A DNA stretch of 64,000 nucleotides from Mycolicibacterium austroafricanum (lineage in GTDB: Bacteria > Actinomycetota > Actinomycetes > Mycobacteriales > Mycobacteriaceae): the NCBI RefSeq assembly GCF_000612725.1, contig NZ_HG964451.1, forward strand, positions 527,634 to 591,633. The letters run 5' to 3'. Under the pieces are notes generated by a model, which was not told the origin of the DNA, made no database searches, and saw nothing but the letters and a program-made list of their open reading frames with translations. This document shows positions 9,354 through 17,682 of this stretch, in pieces; the first letter of the stretch is position 1, and each line of letters starts with the position of its first letter. The translations under genes were made by a program, and so were the position numbers.

Positions 9354-9709
9354 CAGAGCACCCTGCGGGCGCGGCGGGCAGGCCCGACGGGCGTCTCCCC
9401 CGGCTCCACCCCGACGAAGATCTCCCCGTCCCGTTCTTCGCACGGGAACGTCTTGATGGGTTCGGTGGCGGGCGGGCTGATGGGCTCGCCGGTCTCCAGG
9501 TCGAACGCGCTGCCGTGGCAGGAGCAGCCGATGCCGTCGTCGCGCAGTTTGCCCGACGACAACAGGCAGTCCAGGTGGGTGCAGTAGTTCGACGTCGCGT
9601 ACGCCTTACCTTTCAACCGGGCCACGGCGAACTCGTGCTCGCCGGCGTAGAACCGCCGCACGATACCCTCGGGAACCTGGCCCGACCTGGCTACACGAAC
9701 GAATTCCAT
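9353..9709 (-). CDS. Rieske [2Fe-2S] ferredoxin-like protein (first of two)
   Basis: A 118-residue single-domain Rieske protein. Cluster ligands are visible as CTH (in NYCTHLDC) and CSCH (in IGCSCHGSAFD), with the following FDLETGEP loop. Such free-standing Rieske proteins pass electrons from a flavin reductase to an oxygenase. A GGAG site 7 bases upstream favours the ATG at 9709 over a GTG two codons earlier. The C-terminus has an unusual Arg-rich tail (GPARRARRVL). It sits between the aldehyde dehydrogenase and gamma-glutamyltransferase genes of the same operon. Confidence 0.9.
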   Translation of the reverse strand: MEFVRVARSGQVPEGIVRRFYAGEHEFAVARLKGKAYATSNYCTHLDCLLSSGKLRDDGIGCSCHGSAFDLETGEPISPPATEPIKTFPCEERDGEIFVGVEPGETPVGPARRARRVL

Positions 9710-9728
9710 TGTCACACTCCGTATTTCT

Positions 9729-11180
9729 TCAGAAGCCAGGGTTGAGGTAGACGGTCTTCTCGGTCAGGTAGAACTCCATCATGGACGCGCCGGCCTGCTC
9801 CTTGAACGTCGTCGTCGACGATGCCTTGTAGCCGCCGAACGGCGCGTTCATCGCCATTCCGGTGGTGGGCTGGTTGATCTTGACCAGCCCGGTCCTGGAC
9901 TCGCGGGCGAACTGCGCAGCGGTGGCCAGGTCCCCTGTGACGATCGCGGCCGAGAGCCCGAACTCGGTGGCGTTGGCCAGTTCGATCGCCTCGGTCAGCG
10001 AGCCCGCCCGTTGAAACGCCAGCAGCGGCCCGAACACTTCCTCGCTGACGATGCGCATGGTGGGTTCGGTGTCGGTGAACACCGCGGGCCGGACGAAGAA
10101 GCCGCCCGCGTGGCCGGGAACGTCCAGCCGGGTGCCGCCGCAGCGCAGCGAGGCGCCCTCGTCGACGCCGACGCCGACATAGTGGGCGAACTTCTCCGCC
10201 TGCGCTGCGCTGGCCAGCGCCCCCATGTCGATGCCGGGCTGGGCGCCGGGGCCGACCCGCAGCGCTTCGGCGCGGGCGACGACCCGCTCGACGAGCCCGT
10301 CGTGGGTGGAGTCGGTGGCGATCACCCGGCTGGTGCCGGTGCAGGCCTGGCCGGACAGCCCGAAGGCGCCCTTGACGATCAGCGCGGCGGCCCGGTCGAG
10401 GTCGGCGTCGTCGGCCACCACGACCGGGTTCTTGCCGCCCATCTCCAGCTGCACGCGGCGGTGCGGGCCGACGGCGCGGTGGATCGACCGGCCGACAGCG
10501 GTGGACCCGGTGAAGGTCACCGCGGCGACGCGCTCGTCGGCGGCCACCGCCGCACCCGCCACCCCGTCGCCGTGGACCAGGGCCAGCACGCCGGGCGGCA
10601 GCCCACCGGCGAGCAGCGCCTCGACCAGACGCTGCCCCATCAGCGGGGTGAGCTCGGAGGGTTTGAACAGCACGGGGTCGCCGACGGCCAACGCCGGTCC
10701 CAGCTTCCGGGACGGGATGTTCAACGGGAAGTTCCACGGCGTGATCGCTCCGACGATTCCCACCGGTTCGCGCACCGTGTACACCATGGTGTCGCCCGCG
10801 GCCGGGAACGTCATCCCCGCCGCGCGGGTGGCCTCGGCCGCGTAGAACCGCAGGTTCGACGGGGTGCGGGTGACCTCCATGGTGGCCTCGGCGACGGTCT
10901 TGCCCTCTTCGCGCACCAACTCGGCGATCAACGCTTCGCTGCGCGACTCCAGTTGTGCGGCAGCAGATTCCAGGATCGACGCACGCCGCTCGGGTGCCGT
11001 CGCCGCCCACTCCGGTGCCGCCTTCTCCAGGGCGTCGACCGCGTTGCGGACGTCGTCGGCGTCGGAGGCGGGGAACGTGCCGATCACGTCGGCCGGGTCG
11101 GCGGGGTTGGCCCGGGTGAAGGTCCGTCCGGACTGGGCGGGCACCCAGGCGCCGCCGATGTAGTTCAGGCCCTCGATCAT
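9729..11180 (-). CDS. NAD(P)-dependent aldehyde dehydrogenase
   Basis: A 483-residue aldehyde dehydrogenase of the superfamily that oxidises aldehydes to acids. The catalytic cysteine is in SGQACTGTS (C280), the conserved Glu region is LEMGGKNP, and the NAD-binding and oligomerisation blocks (PWNFPLNIPSRKLGPAL, EEVFGPLLAF, FGGYKASS) are intact. The ATG at 11180 overlaps the preceding reductase gene by four bases; the longer frame upstream runs inside that gene. It most resembles ketoglutarate-semialdehyde/vanillin-type dehydrogenases, but substrate cannot be assigned. In context it would oxidise an aldehyde formed by the diiron oxidase. Confidence 0.92.
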   Translation of the reverse strand: MIEGLNYIGGAWVPAQSGRTFTRANPADPADVIGTFPASDADDVRNAVDALEKAAPEWAATAPERRASILESAAAQLESRSEALIAELVREEGKTVAEATMEVTRTPSNLRFYAAEATRAAGMTFPAAGDTMVYTVREPVGIVGAITPWNFPLNIPSRKLGPALAVGDPVLFKPSELTPLMGQRLVEALLAGGLPPGVLALVHGDGVAGAAVAADERVAAVTFTGSTAVGRSIHRAVGPHRRVQLEMGGKNPVVVADDADLDRAAALIVKGAFGLSGQACTGTSRVIATDSTHDGLVERVVARAEALRVGPGAQPGIDMGALASAAQAEKFAHYVGVGVDEGASLRCGGTRLDVPGHAGGFFVRPAVFTDTEPTMRIVSEEVFGPLLAFQRAGSLTEAIELANATEFGLSAAIVTGDLATAAQFARESRTGLVKINQPTTGMAMNAPFGGYKASSTTTFKEQAGASMMEFYLTEKTVYLNPGF

Positions 11181-12415
11181 GCCCGCACCTGCTCGTCCTC
11201 GTCGGCGTAGACCAGGTCCCACAGGTCGGTGTCCTCGTCGAGCAGGGCCGCGGCGTCGACCCCGCGGCCCAGCAGCTCGCGCGCCGCCGTCACGTCCTCC
11301 CCGCGGTCGATGGCGAAGGCACCGCAGACGGTGTCGTTCTCCAGATAGAAACCGGTGAAGTCGAATTCGTCACGGTTGCCCCGGATCACCGGGGTTCCGC
11401 TCGCCGTCCCGACGAACTGGATGTTGCGCCCGTACTGGTCGGACCAGAACCACAGCGGATCGTCGGAGGGCGCCTCACGGCCCAGCATCGCGTTGGCCAC
11501 CGCGACGCCCTGCCTGCTGGCGTTGTCGAAATGCTCGAGCCGCAGGTGCCTGCCGGCGCGCGGCGAGTAGCGCCGGGCGGCGTCGCCGGCCGCGAACACC
11601 CCGGGTACCGCGGTGCGGCCCAACGCGTCCACCACGATCCCTTCGTCGACCCGCAGCCCGGACGCTGCTGCGACGGCCGTGTTCGGGATGATGCCGATGC
11701 CGACGACCACCGCGTCGGCTTCCAGAGGTGCTGCGGCACCGGCAATGTCGATCACCACCCCGTCAGCGGTGGTACGCACACCTGCCAGCTGCACGCCGGC
11801 GCGGATGTCCACGCCGTTGTCGCGGTGCAGCCGGCACACCGCCTCACCCATGGCCGGGCCGACCACCCGGGCCAGCGGCACGGGGACCGCCTCGAGCACG
11901 GTGACCTCGACGCCGGCCGCCGCCGCGGTGGCGGCGATCTCCAGGCCGATGAAGCCGGCCCCGATGATCGCCAGGCGCCGGCCCGGCGTCAGCACCGGCG
12001 CCAGCCGGGCGGCGTCGTCGAGCGTGCGCAGATAGTGCACCAGGTCGGGCCGTGGGCCGTCGACCGGGAGCCGCCGGGGGGCGCCGCCGGTGGCGAACAG
12101 CACCGAGTCGGCCTGCAGCCCGGCACCGCCCGAGAACTCGACGGCGCGCGCGGCGGCGTCGACACGGACCACGGTGGTGTCGGTGATGATCTCGACGTCG
12201 TTGTCCTGCAACCACTTCGGAGGCAGGATCCACAACCCTTCCTCGTTCTCGGTGCCTGCGAGGAACTCCTTGGACAGCGGCGGACGCTGGTAGGGCGGGT
12301 GCGGTTCGTCGCCGATCAGCACGATGCGGCCGTCGAATCCGTGCCTACGCAGGTTGCGTGCGGCCACCGCCGCGGTCTGGCCCGCTCCGACGGTGACGAA
12401 GGTGCGACGACTCAT
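11177..12415 (-). CDS. FAD-dependent ferredoxin reductase
   Basis: A 412-residue NAD(P)H:ferredoxin/rubredoxin reductase of the oxygenase-coupled type (like rhodocoxin or putidaredoxin reductase). Two Rossmann motifs are seen: FVTVGAGQTAA at the N-terminus for FAD and AIIGAGFIGLEIAATAAAAG mid-protein for NAD(P)H; GVFAAGDAARRYSP is the second FAD motif. The typical PYQRPPLSKEFL segment is present. Its start overlaps the second Rieske gene by four bases (ATGA), so the pair is translationally coupled. It would reduce one or both Rieske proteins for the diiron oxidase. Confidence 0.92.
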   Translation of the reverse strand: MSRRTFVTVGAGQTAAVAARNLRRHGFDGRIVLIGDEPHPPYQRPPLSKEFLAGTENEEGLWILPPKWLQDNDVEIITDTTVVRVDAAARAVEFSGGAGLQADSVLFATGGAPRRLPVDGPRPDLVHYLRTLDDAARLAPVLTPGRRLAIIGAGFIGLEIAATAAAAGVEVTVLEAVPVPLARVVGPAMGEAVCRLHRDNGVDIRAGVQLAGVRTTADGVVIDIAGAAAPLEADAVVVGIGIIPNTAVAAASGLRVDEGIVVDALGRTAVPGVFAAGDAARRYSPRAGRHLRLEHFDNASRQGVAVANAMLGREAPSDDPLWFWSDQYGRNIQFVGTASGTPVIRGNRDEFDFTGFYLENDTVCGAFAIDRGEDVTAARELLGRGVDAAALLDEDTDLWDLVYADEDEQVRA

Positions 12416-12738
12416 GCGCTCGCCTCCTCTGTCTTGACGTAGACGGTGCCGTCGTCGTCGACGCGCACCGGATAGGTGGGTTGGCAGCGATCCTGGTCGG
12501 CCTCGTAACCGGTCTCCAGGTCGAACTGCCACTGGTGGCCCGGGCAGATCACCTTGCCGTGCAGCAGCGTGCCCTTGAACAGTGAACGGTCCTGGTGCAC
12601 ACACACATCGGCGAATGCGTACACCCGGCCCTCGGACTGGAACAGGGCGATGGCCAGGCCGTCGACCTCGACGCGCAGCTTGCGGCGCCGGCCCAGCTCC
12701 TTGGCCGTGGCGACCGCGGTCCACTCAGTGGTCTTCAA
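12412..12738 (-). CDS. Rieske [2Fe-2S] ferredoxin-like protein (second of two)
   Basis: A 108-residue single-domain Rieske protein with ligands CVH (VCVHQDRS) and CPGH (VICPGHQWQFDLETGY). A TTG start at 12738 (LKTTEWTAVATAKEL), preceded by GAGGG, is proposed because the only upstream ATG lies within the intergenic palindrome at 12761-12805 and would add an unsupported Arg-rich extension. Overlaps the flavin reductase gene by four bases. Two different Rieske proteins in one operon is notable; they may serve different steps. Confidence 0.85.
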   Translation of the reverse strand: MKTTEWTAVATAKELGRRRKLRVEVDGLAIALFQSEGRVYAFADVCVHQDRSLFKGTLLHGKVICPGHQWQFDLETGYEADQDRCQPTYPVRVDDDGTVYVKTEEASA

Positions 12739-12760
12739 CTTTCCCTCAACCCTTCTGCGA

Positions 12761-12805
12761 TTTCGGCGTGATTCCGCACGCTGGGCGGTCGGAATCACGC
12801 CGAAA
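12761..12805. repeat. Intergenic hairpin, TTTCGGCG family
   Basis: A perfect 16-bp inverted repeat (arms TTTCGGCGTGATTCCG at 12761-12776 and its complement at 12790-12805) around a 13-base loop. It lies between the diiron oxidase and the second Rieske gene, so it may attenuate transcription inside the operon. The arm ends TTTCGGCG/CGCCGAAA are shared with the palindromes at 57606-57650 and flanking the insertion element near 49.6 kb. Confidence 0.8.
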
Positions 12806-12816
12806 CCGCTCGGACC

Positions 12817-13536
12817 TCAGACTGCGGCCGGCTCCAGCTCGGGCGCGACGTAGGTGTCGTAGAGCCCCTTGGTGTAGGAGAAGCGCATCTCGGCGCCCCA
12901 CCGGACCATCTGCAGGCAGCGCTGCTGCAGCTGCGGGGTGTCGGCGTGGTCGAGCACGATCTGGTAGCCGCGCTCCCCGTGCACGACGTCGGAGGTGATG
13001 TGCAGGTCGAAGAACTCGATCTCGTCCTCGGTGAACTTGTACACCTCGCGCAGCGGCACGATCTGCTTCATGTAGATGCTGGGTACCTGGGACTCCAGGC
13101 CCACCACCAGCGCCGCGGTGGCCACCACGAAGTGCTCGCGCTGCGACACCGCATAGCACCACGACTGCAGGCCGCGGGTGATCGCGTTCATGTTGTCGGG
13201 GTCTTCGATGCGCTCCTTGGTGGTGCCGCAGGCTTCACCGAACTTGATCAGCAGATCTGTGTGGCGGATGTCGGCCAGCTCCTCCTCGTACATGTTCTGG
13301 AGCGTGAAATCCTTTGCCCCGGTGAAGTTGTCGGGGGTATTGGAGTAGATGTTGGCCAGATAGTCGGCGAACGGGCCCACGTAGTGGTAGTGGTTCTCGG
13401 CCCAACGGGCGAAGTGGTGCCGCTGCAGGCGGCCCTCGGCCCAGGCCTGGGAGAAGGAGGCGTTCTTGGCCTCACGCCCCTTGATGGCGTTCTCCAGCTC
13501 CGTGCGGAACTCGTCACGTCCCAGCAGTTCGGTCAT
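12817..13536 (-). CDS. Heme-oxygenase-like diiron oxidase (PqqC/TenA-fold, CADD-like)
   Basis: A 239-residue all-helical protein of the PqqC/TenA/heme-oxygenase fold. It keeps the six metal ligands expected of heme-oxygenase-like diiron oxidases with the spacing of CADD: E85 and H92 (EELADIRH), E148 (VGLES), and H179, D183, H186 (LHITSDVVH). Family members use two irons and O2 for C-C or C-N cleavage, N-oxygenation or desaturation (UndA, BesC, SznF). The canonical PQQ pathway genes are absent, so it is not a PqqC for cofactor synthesis. An AAGGA site precedes ATG 13536. It heads the operon with Rieske proteins and reductase, which can supply electrons. Substrate unknown; an amine or amino acid is suggested by the RidA, gamma-glutamyltransferase and aldehyde dehydrogenase neighbours. 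Confidence 0.85.
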   Translation of the reverse strand: MTELLGRDEFRTELENAIKGREAKNASFSQAWAEGRLQRHHFARWAENHYHYVGPFADYLANIYSNTPDNFTGAKDFTLQNMYEEELADIRHTDLLIKFGEACGTTKERIEDPDNMNAITRGLQSWCYAVSQREHFVVATAALVVGLESQVPSIYMKQIVPLREVYKFTEDEIEFFDLHITSDVVHGERGYQIVLDHADTPQLQQRCLQMVRWGAEMRFSYTKGLYDTYVAPELEPAAV

Positions 13537-13617
13537 GAAATCGGTCCTTTCGATACATCACGGTGGTTGTCGGTAGACGGGGGCTGCAGGTCGACGCTTC
13601 GATGCGAATTGCGCACT

Positions 13618-13702
13618 GCACCAGCGACGTTAACCAGCGCCGCGGGGCGGTGACCATGGACAACATCACCGGCTTCGGCCGGCCGACGGGTCATGGTGCA
13701 CA
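13618..13702. promoter_or_regulatory. Upstream region of the diiron-oxidase operon with TGCAC motifs
   Basis: The 172-bp gap between the HbpS-like gene and the diiron-oxidase gene contains TGCACC at 13618-13623 and TGCACA at 13697-13702, the same hexamer found repeatedly around the PucR gene and its transporters. Candidate binding sites; no promoter boxes could be assigned with confidence. Confidence 0.4.
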
Positions 13703-13708
13703 GCACGA

Positions 13709-14161
13709 TCAGCGACCGGCGACCGCGGCGGTCAGCGCGTCGAACTCGGCGAGGATGGCGGCGCCCACAGCCTTGTCCTGGGCACCGTTGCCGCCGCTGA
13801 TGCCGACGCCGCCGACGATCTGCCCGTTGAAGACCAGCGGGAACCCGCCGACGAAGATCGCGAACTTGCCCGGGAGCATGTGGCTGATGCCGAAGGCCTC
13901 GTTTCCGGGCAGCGCCGGGCCGTCGGGAGCCTCGTTGAACAGATGGGTGGCCCGCTCGTGGCCGGCGGCGGTGAACGCCTTGGCGATCGAGATATCGACG
14001 CCGGTCAACCGTGCTCCCGGAAGACGGTGCAGGGCAAGGACGTTGCCGCCGTCGTCACAGATACACAGGGTCTGCTTGACGCCGATCTCCTCTGCTTTGG
14101 CCCGGCCCGCCGCCAGCAGGGGCAGGGCGTCGTCGAGGGTGATCCGGTAGATCTGGTGCAT
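13709..14161 (-). CDS. HbpS/GlcG family heme-binding-like protein
   Basis: A 150-residue protein of the GlcG/HbpS family: TLCICDDGGNVLALHRLPGARLTGVDISIAKAFTA (partly quoted) and the C-terminal FPLVFNGQIVGGVGISGGNGAQDKAV are the family signatures. HbpS binds heme in Streptomyces; other members accompany glycolate, propanediol and aromatic catabolic genes with no defined role. It lies 172 bp upstream of the diiron-oxidase gene on the same strand and is divergent from the PucR gene, so it is probably the first gene regulated from that intergenic region. Confidence 0.85.
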   Translation of the reverse strand: MHQIYRITLDDALPLLAAGRAKAEEIGVKQTLCICDDGGNVLALHRLPGARLTGVDISIAKAFTAAGHERATHLFNEAPDGPALPGNEAFGISHMLPGKFAIFVGGFPLVFNGQIVGGVGISGGNGAQDKAVGAAILAEFDALTAAVAGR

Positions 14162-14269
14162 GTCGGGACTGGCTCCTGTGAGTTGGTCGGTCTGCCTGCA
14201 CCAGATGTCTACCGGGGGCCGCCCACCGAAGCTCTGGTCAATATGTCCCCATTCCGCGCCGCAACAGGG

Positions 14270-14281
14270 TCAAACTGCACA
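14270..14281 (+). promoter_or_regulatory. Candidate PucR operator TCAAACTGCACA
   Basis: TCAAACTGCACA, 66 bp upstream of the PucR start codon, is repeated exactly, in the same orientation, at 17639-17650 upstream of the permease gene. The core TGCACA recurs in the MFS/permease and diiron-oxidase upstream regions. The match is seen; the link to PucR is inferred. Confidence 0.5.
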
Positions 14282-14346
14282 TAGTGTGGAGGTGGCGTGG
14301 GTGCGATCGTTGCGGCACAGCGGCCGGAGACCGAAGCGGGTGAGAG

Positions 14347-16020
14347 ATGGCACCAGTGGGACATGACGACGATCGGATGACGGTCGCCGGACTGCTCGAC
14401 GAATCCCTGATGTCGGGCGCCCACGTGCTCACCGGCGCCGATCGTCTCGACCAGCAAGTGCATTGGGTGCTACCGCTTTCCGAGGTGATGTCGCGGCACG
14501 ACGCGCTGGACGGGGTCGCGGTGTACACCCGCCCCGAGGCGTTGCTGGGCAACGGCGGCACGTTGGCGCCGCTGGCCGCGCGCGGCGCCACCGCACTGCT
14601 GGTCGACGGCACCGTTCCCGCCGACTTCCCCACCGGCGCGGTGCCCGCGGACATGGTGGTGGTCGAGATGGCGTTCCCGGTCGGGTTCGCCGCACTCAAC
14701 CGGCTGCTCGCCGAGCGCGCGCTGAGCCAGGAGGTGCACGCCATGCGCTACGCCACGCATGTGCACGCCTCACTGGCCGGGCTGTTCCACCGCGGCGCCG
14801 GACTCCAGTTGCTGGTGCGCGAGGTGTCCAACCTGGCGCGCAACCCCGCGATGGCGCTCGACGCCCGCGGCAACGTGGTGGCACACAACGGGTTCACGGC
14901 GGAGACCGCCGCTGCGCTGACCGAATCCATCCTGCCGCTGCTGACCGCCGATCTGCCTGCAGCGGCCCGACTTTCGGCCCATCACGACACCAGGGTGGAG
15001 CGGTTCGGGGCGCCCGGCGGAGGCGTGTGGACGGTGATCTCCACCGCTATCCGGCTCGGTAAAGCCTTCGAGGGCTGGGTTCTGGTCGTGGTGCCGTCGG
15101 CCGAGCCCGGCGGGCACGACCTGGCCCGTCACATCGTCGTCACCGAACAGGCCACGGCCATCATCGGTTCGGAGATGCTCAGACAGCACAGCGTGGACGA
15201 GGCAGAGGAGAGGGCCCGCGGCGATTTCGTCCAGGCGCTGGTGCACGGGCACTTCTCCAGCGAGCACGACATGCGGGCCCGCGCCGACTACCACGAGATC
15301 GACATCGACTCGGTGTTCGGCGTGTTCGTCGCACCGGGCGCCGTCCCCCGCGGAGTGGACAACCCCGCCGCGAGCATGGTCAGGCTGGCGCGGTACGCGG
15401 CCAACGTGGCACCCGATCCCGCGGTGCGCTCCTATGTGACCGTCCTCGGCGACGTGCTGGTCGTCGTCCGGTCGTTGCGGGGTGCCGACGACACCGCGAT
15501 GCGCAAGGAGATGACGCGCTACGCCGAGGCGATGGCCGACGAACTGCAGAACCGGCGCGGAACACCGGCGGCGGTCGCCTACAGCCGGCCTGCGCGGGGC
15601 GCCCAGGAGGTCGCGGGCAGCTACCGCGAGGCCCGCATCGCGCTGGGCATCGCACGCCGCCTGGGACACACCGGCGCGGTGTCATACCAGGACCTGCGCA
15701 GTTTCACCGTGCTCGCCGACGTCGCCGACACCGACCAGAGCCGGGCACTGGTCGCCGACGTGCTGGGACCGCTGCGCTCGGCGCCCGACCTGCTGGACTT
15801 CCTCATCGGCTACCTGGCCCACGGCGGCAACGTCAACGCCACCGCCCGCGCACTCAACGTGCACCGCAACACCATGCTGACCAAGCTCGACCGGGTGTCA
15901 CGCGCCACCGGGCTCGACATCCGACTCCCCGACAACCAGTTCACCGTGTGGCTGGCGATCCGGCTCGACATGCTCACCGAGGTGCACGCCGCCGTCGACC
16001 GCGAGGCGAAATTCCGCTGA
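14347..16020 (+). CDS. PucR-family transcriptional regulator
   Basis: A 557-residue regulator of the PucR/CdaR type. The N-terminal PucR domain (MTVAGLLDESLMSGAHVLTG) is followed by a central sensory/GGDEF-like region and a C-terminal HTH_30 domain (GNVNATARALNVHRNTMLTKLDRV). Such regulators control purine, sugar-acid, amine or aromatic catabolic genes and usually respond to a pathway intermediate. It is divergent from the HbpS-like and diiron-oxidase genes and flanked by two transporters, so it is the probable local regulator. ATG 14347 follows GGTGAGAG; an internal ATG at 14377, where the PucR domain begins, is an alternative. Confidence 0.9.
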   Translation: MAPVGHDDDRMTVAGLLDESLMSGAHVLTGADRLDQQVHWVLPLSEVMSRHDALDGVAVYTRPEALLGNGGTLAPLAARGATALLVDGTVPADFPTGAVPADMVVVEMAFPVGFAALNRLLAERALSQEVHAMRYATHVHASLAGLFHRGAGLQLLVREVSNLARNPAMALDARGNVVAHNGFTAETAAALTESILPLLTADLPAAARLSAHHDTRVERFGAPGGGVWTVISTAIRLGKAFEGWVLVVVPSAEPGGHDLARHIVVTEQATAIIGSEMLRQHSVDEAEERARGDFVQALVHGHFSSEHDMRARADYHEIDIDSVFGVFVAPGAVPRGVDNPAASMVRLARYAANVAPDPAVRSYVTVLGDVLVVVRSLRGADDTAMRKEMTRYAEAMADELQNRRGTPAAVAYSRPARGAQEVAGSYREARIALGIARRLGHTGAVSYQDLRSFTVLADVADTDQSRALVADVLGPLRSAPDLLDFLIGYLAHGGNVNATARALNVHRNTMLTKLDRVSRATGLDIRLPDNQFTVWLAIRLDMLTEVHAAVDREAKFR

Positions 16021-16030
16021 GCGCGGCCCG

Positions 16031-17404
16031 CTACCGGGCCGGCGCCGGGTCGGGCCCCACGAACGACCCGAGCAGCCCCAGCACGGCGACACCACCGACG
16101 ACGAGGAACACCGCCGAATATCCTGTCGCGGCACCGAAGGCGGCGAGCGCGATCGCGACCCAGGCCGCGCCCATCGCCGAACCGCTGAACCGGATCAGGT
16201 TGTACAACCCCAGGCCGGTGCCCTGCGCGCCCGCCGGCGATCGGGTGGCGCCGGTAGCGGCGGGGGTCTGGACGAACGCGATCCCGATGCCGACCACCAC
16301 CAGGATCGCGGTCAGACCCGCCAGCCCGTGGACGCGGTCGGCGATCCGGCCACCGACCGCCACGGCCAGACCCACCTGACCCGCGGCCATCAGCAACAGG
16401 CCGGTGCGCAATACCCGGCGCGGCCCGATGCGGTCCAGATACCGCCCCACCAACGGACCCAGCACCGTCATCGACGCCGGGACGGCCAGCAGCACCAGCC
16501 CCGCCACCGAACCGGACCGCCCGTGGTCCACCAGATACAGCGGCACCGCCAGCAGGGTCGCGCCGAGACCGAACATGAACGCGAACGCCGCGAGGGTGCT
16601 TCGGGCGAACCGCGATTCGGCCACCAGCCGCACGTCGACGAACGGCTCCGGCGTCCGCAGGCAGTGCCAGACGAAGAACGCCAGCACCACGACCGCCACC
16701 GCGATCGCGGACAGCACCGCGACGGACACGCCGAGCCGCGGTATCAGCGCCACCCCGAGGATCAGCAGACCCGAGCCGACGGTCAGCGCGGTGGCCCCGA
16801 CGGCGTCGAAGCTCATCCGGGTCCCCGGATAGCGCGGAATGTGCCGCAGGGTGCCGATCAGCCCCGCCAACGCGACCGGCACCAGGGGCACGAACACCCA
16901 GCGCCATCCCCAGGCGTCGGCGATGAACCCGCCCATCGTCGGCCCGATCGCCTGCCCGATCCCGTTCACCGACGCCCACGCGCCGACGGCCCGTCCGCGC
17001 CGCTCCCCGGCGAACAGCCAGGTGAGCAGCCCCATCACGGCGGGCCCGAGCGCCGAGGCCGCCAGCCCGCCCAGGCACCGCCACAGGATCAGCAACTCCA
17101 GGGTGGGCGCGGTGGCCGCACCGATCGCGCACAGCGCGGTCCCGATCATCGACGCGCAGTAGACGCGCCGACGACCGATCCGGTCCCCGATCCAGCCGAC
17201 CACCGGCATGGTGGCGGTGAAGGTGAGCAGAAACCCGACCACGATGAACACACCGCTCTCCAGCGGCGCGTCGAAGTCGGCCAGGATCGCCGGCATCGGC
17301 ACGTTGACGACGTTGTTGCTGATCGTGCCGACGAGTGTCCCGGAGAGCAGCGCGGCCAGCGCCAACGGTGTGCCGCCGTCATCGCCGCGGTGTGTGTCAG
17401 TCAT
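16031..17404 (-). CDS. MFS drug/metabolite transporter (14-TM EmrB/QacA type)
   Basis: A 457-residue major facilitator with many hydrophobic segments and the MFS signatures GWIGDRIGRRRVY (loop 2-3) and GIAFVQTPAATG (motif C-like region). The ATG at 17404 (MTDTHRGDDG) is preferred over a GTG six codons upstream. It converges on the PucR gene, ending 11 bp from it, and is divergent from the permease at 17683. Export of a substrate or toxic intermediate of the neighbouring pathway is possible but not shown. Confidence 0.9.
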   Translation of the reverse strand: MTDTHRGDDGGTPLALAALLSGTLVGTISNNVVNVPMPAILADFDAPLESGVFIVVGFLLTFTATMPVVGWIGDRIGRRRVYCASMIGTALCAIGAATAPTLELLILWRCLGGLAASALGPAVMGLLTWLFAGERRGRAVGAWASVNGIGQAIGPTMGGFIADAWGWRWVFVPLVPVALAGLIGTLRHIPRYPGTRMSFDAVGATALTVGSGLLILGVALIPRLGVSVAVLSAIAVAVVVLAFFVWHCLRTPEPFVDVRLVAESRFARSTLAAFAFMFGLGATLLAVPLYLVDHGRSGSVAGLVLLAVPASMTVLGPLVGRYLDRIGPRRVLRTGLLLMAAGQVGLAVAVGGRIADRVHGLAGLTAILVVVGIGIAFVQTPAATGATRSPAGAQGTGLGLYNLIRFSGSAMGAAWVAIALAAFGAATGYSAVFLVVGGVAVLGLLGSFVGPDPAPAR

Positions 17405-17460
17405 TTCCGGCCAGCCTCTCACTCAAGGCCGCCGAAGGTGACCGCCCCCGGTGGGTCAAG

Positions 17461-17650
17461 GTGCACAGCGCACGGCGGGCGGCGACACCAACGTGCACAA
17501 CGGCGCAGATGTTTACGTCAACGAAACGCCGGGACACGTGGCCGACAACGGCGGAGCATATTGCACAGAGGGGAGGCCACAGCGTTGTGCACTCTGTGCG
17601 TTGACCCACGCCCGCAACGCGCCGAGCATTCCCCCCAATCAAACTGCACA
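17461..17650. promoter_or_regulatory. Divergent promoter region with a TGCACA cluster
   Basis: This 190-bp stretch between the MFS and permease genes holds TGCACA at 17462, 17494, 17562 and 17645 and the reverse form TGTGCA at 17586. The last forward site lies in the 12-bp TCAAACTGCACA shared with the PucR upstream region. Several copies in one short divergent region look like an operator array, probably for PucR. Confidence 0.55.
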
Positions 17651-17682
17651 GCCCACGAGCAGTTGTGAGCGAAAGACGGTCG

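Noticed and set aside
12412..12798. Longer Rieske protein starting at ATG 12798
   Set aside because: The start lies in the right arm of the intergenic palindrome and adds Arg-rich residues not seen in Rieske proteins.
12817..13536. PqqC of PQQ biosynthesis
   Set aside because: No pqqA, pqqD or pqqE nearby, and the metal-ligand set of diiron oxidases is complete, which cofactor-free PqqC does not need.
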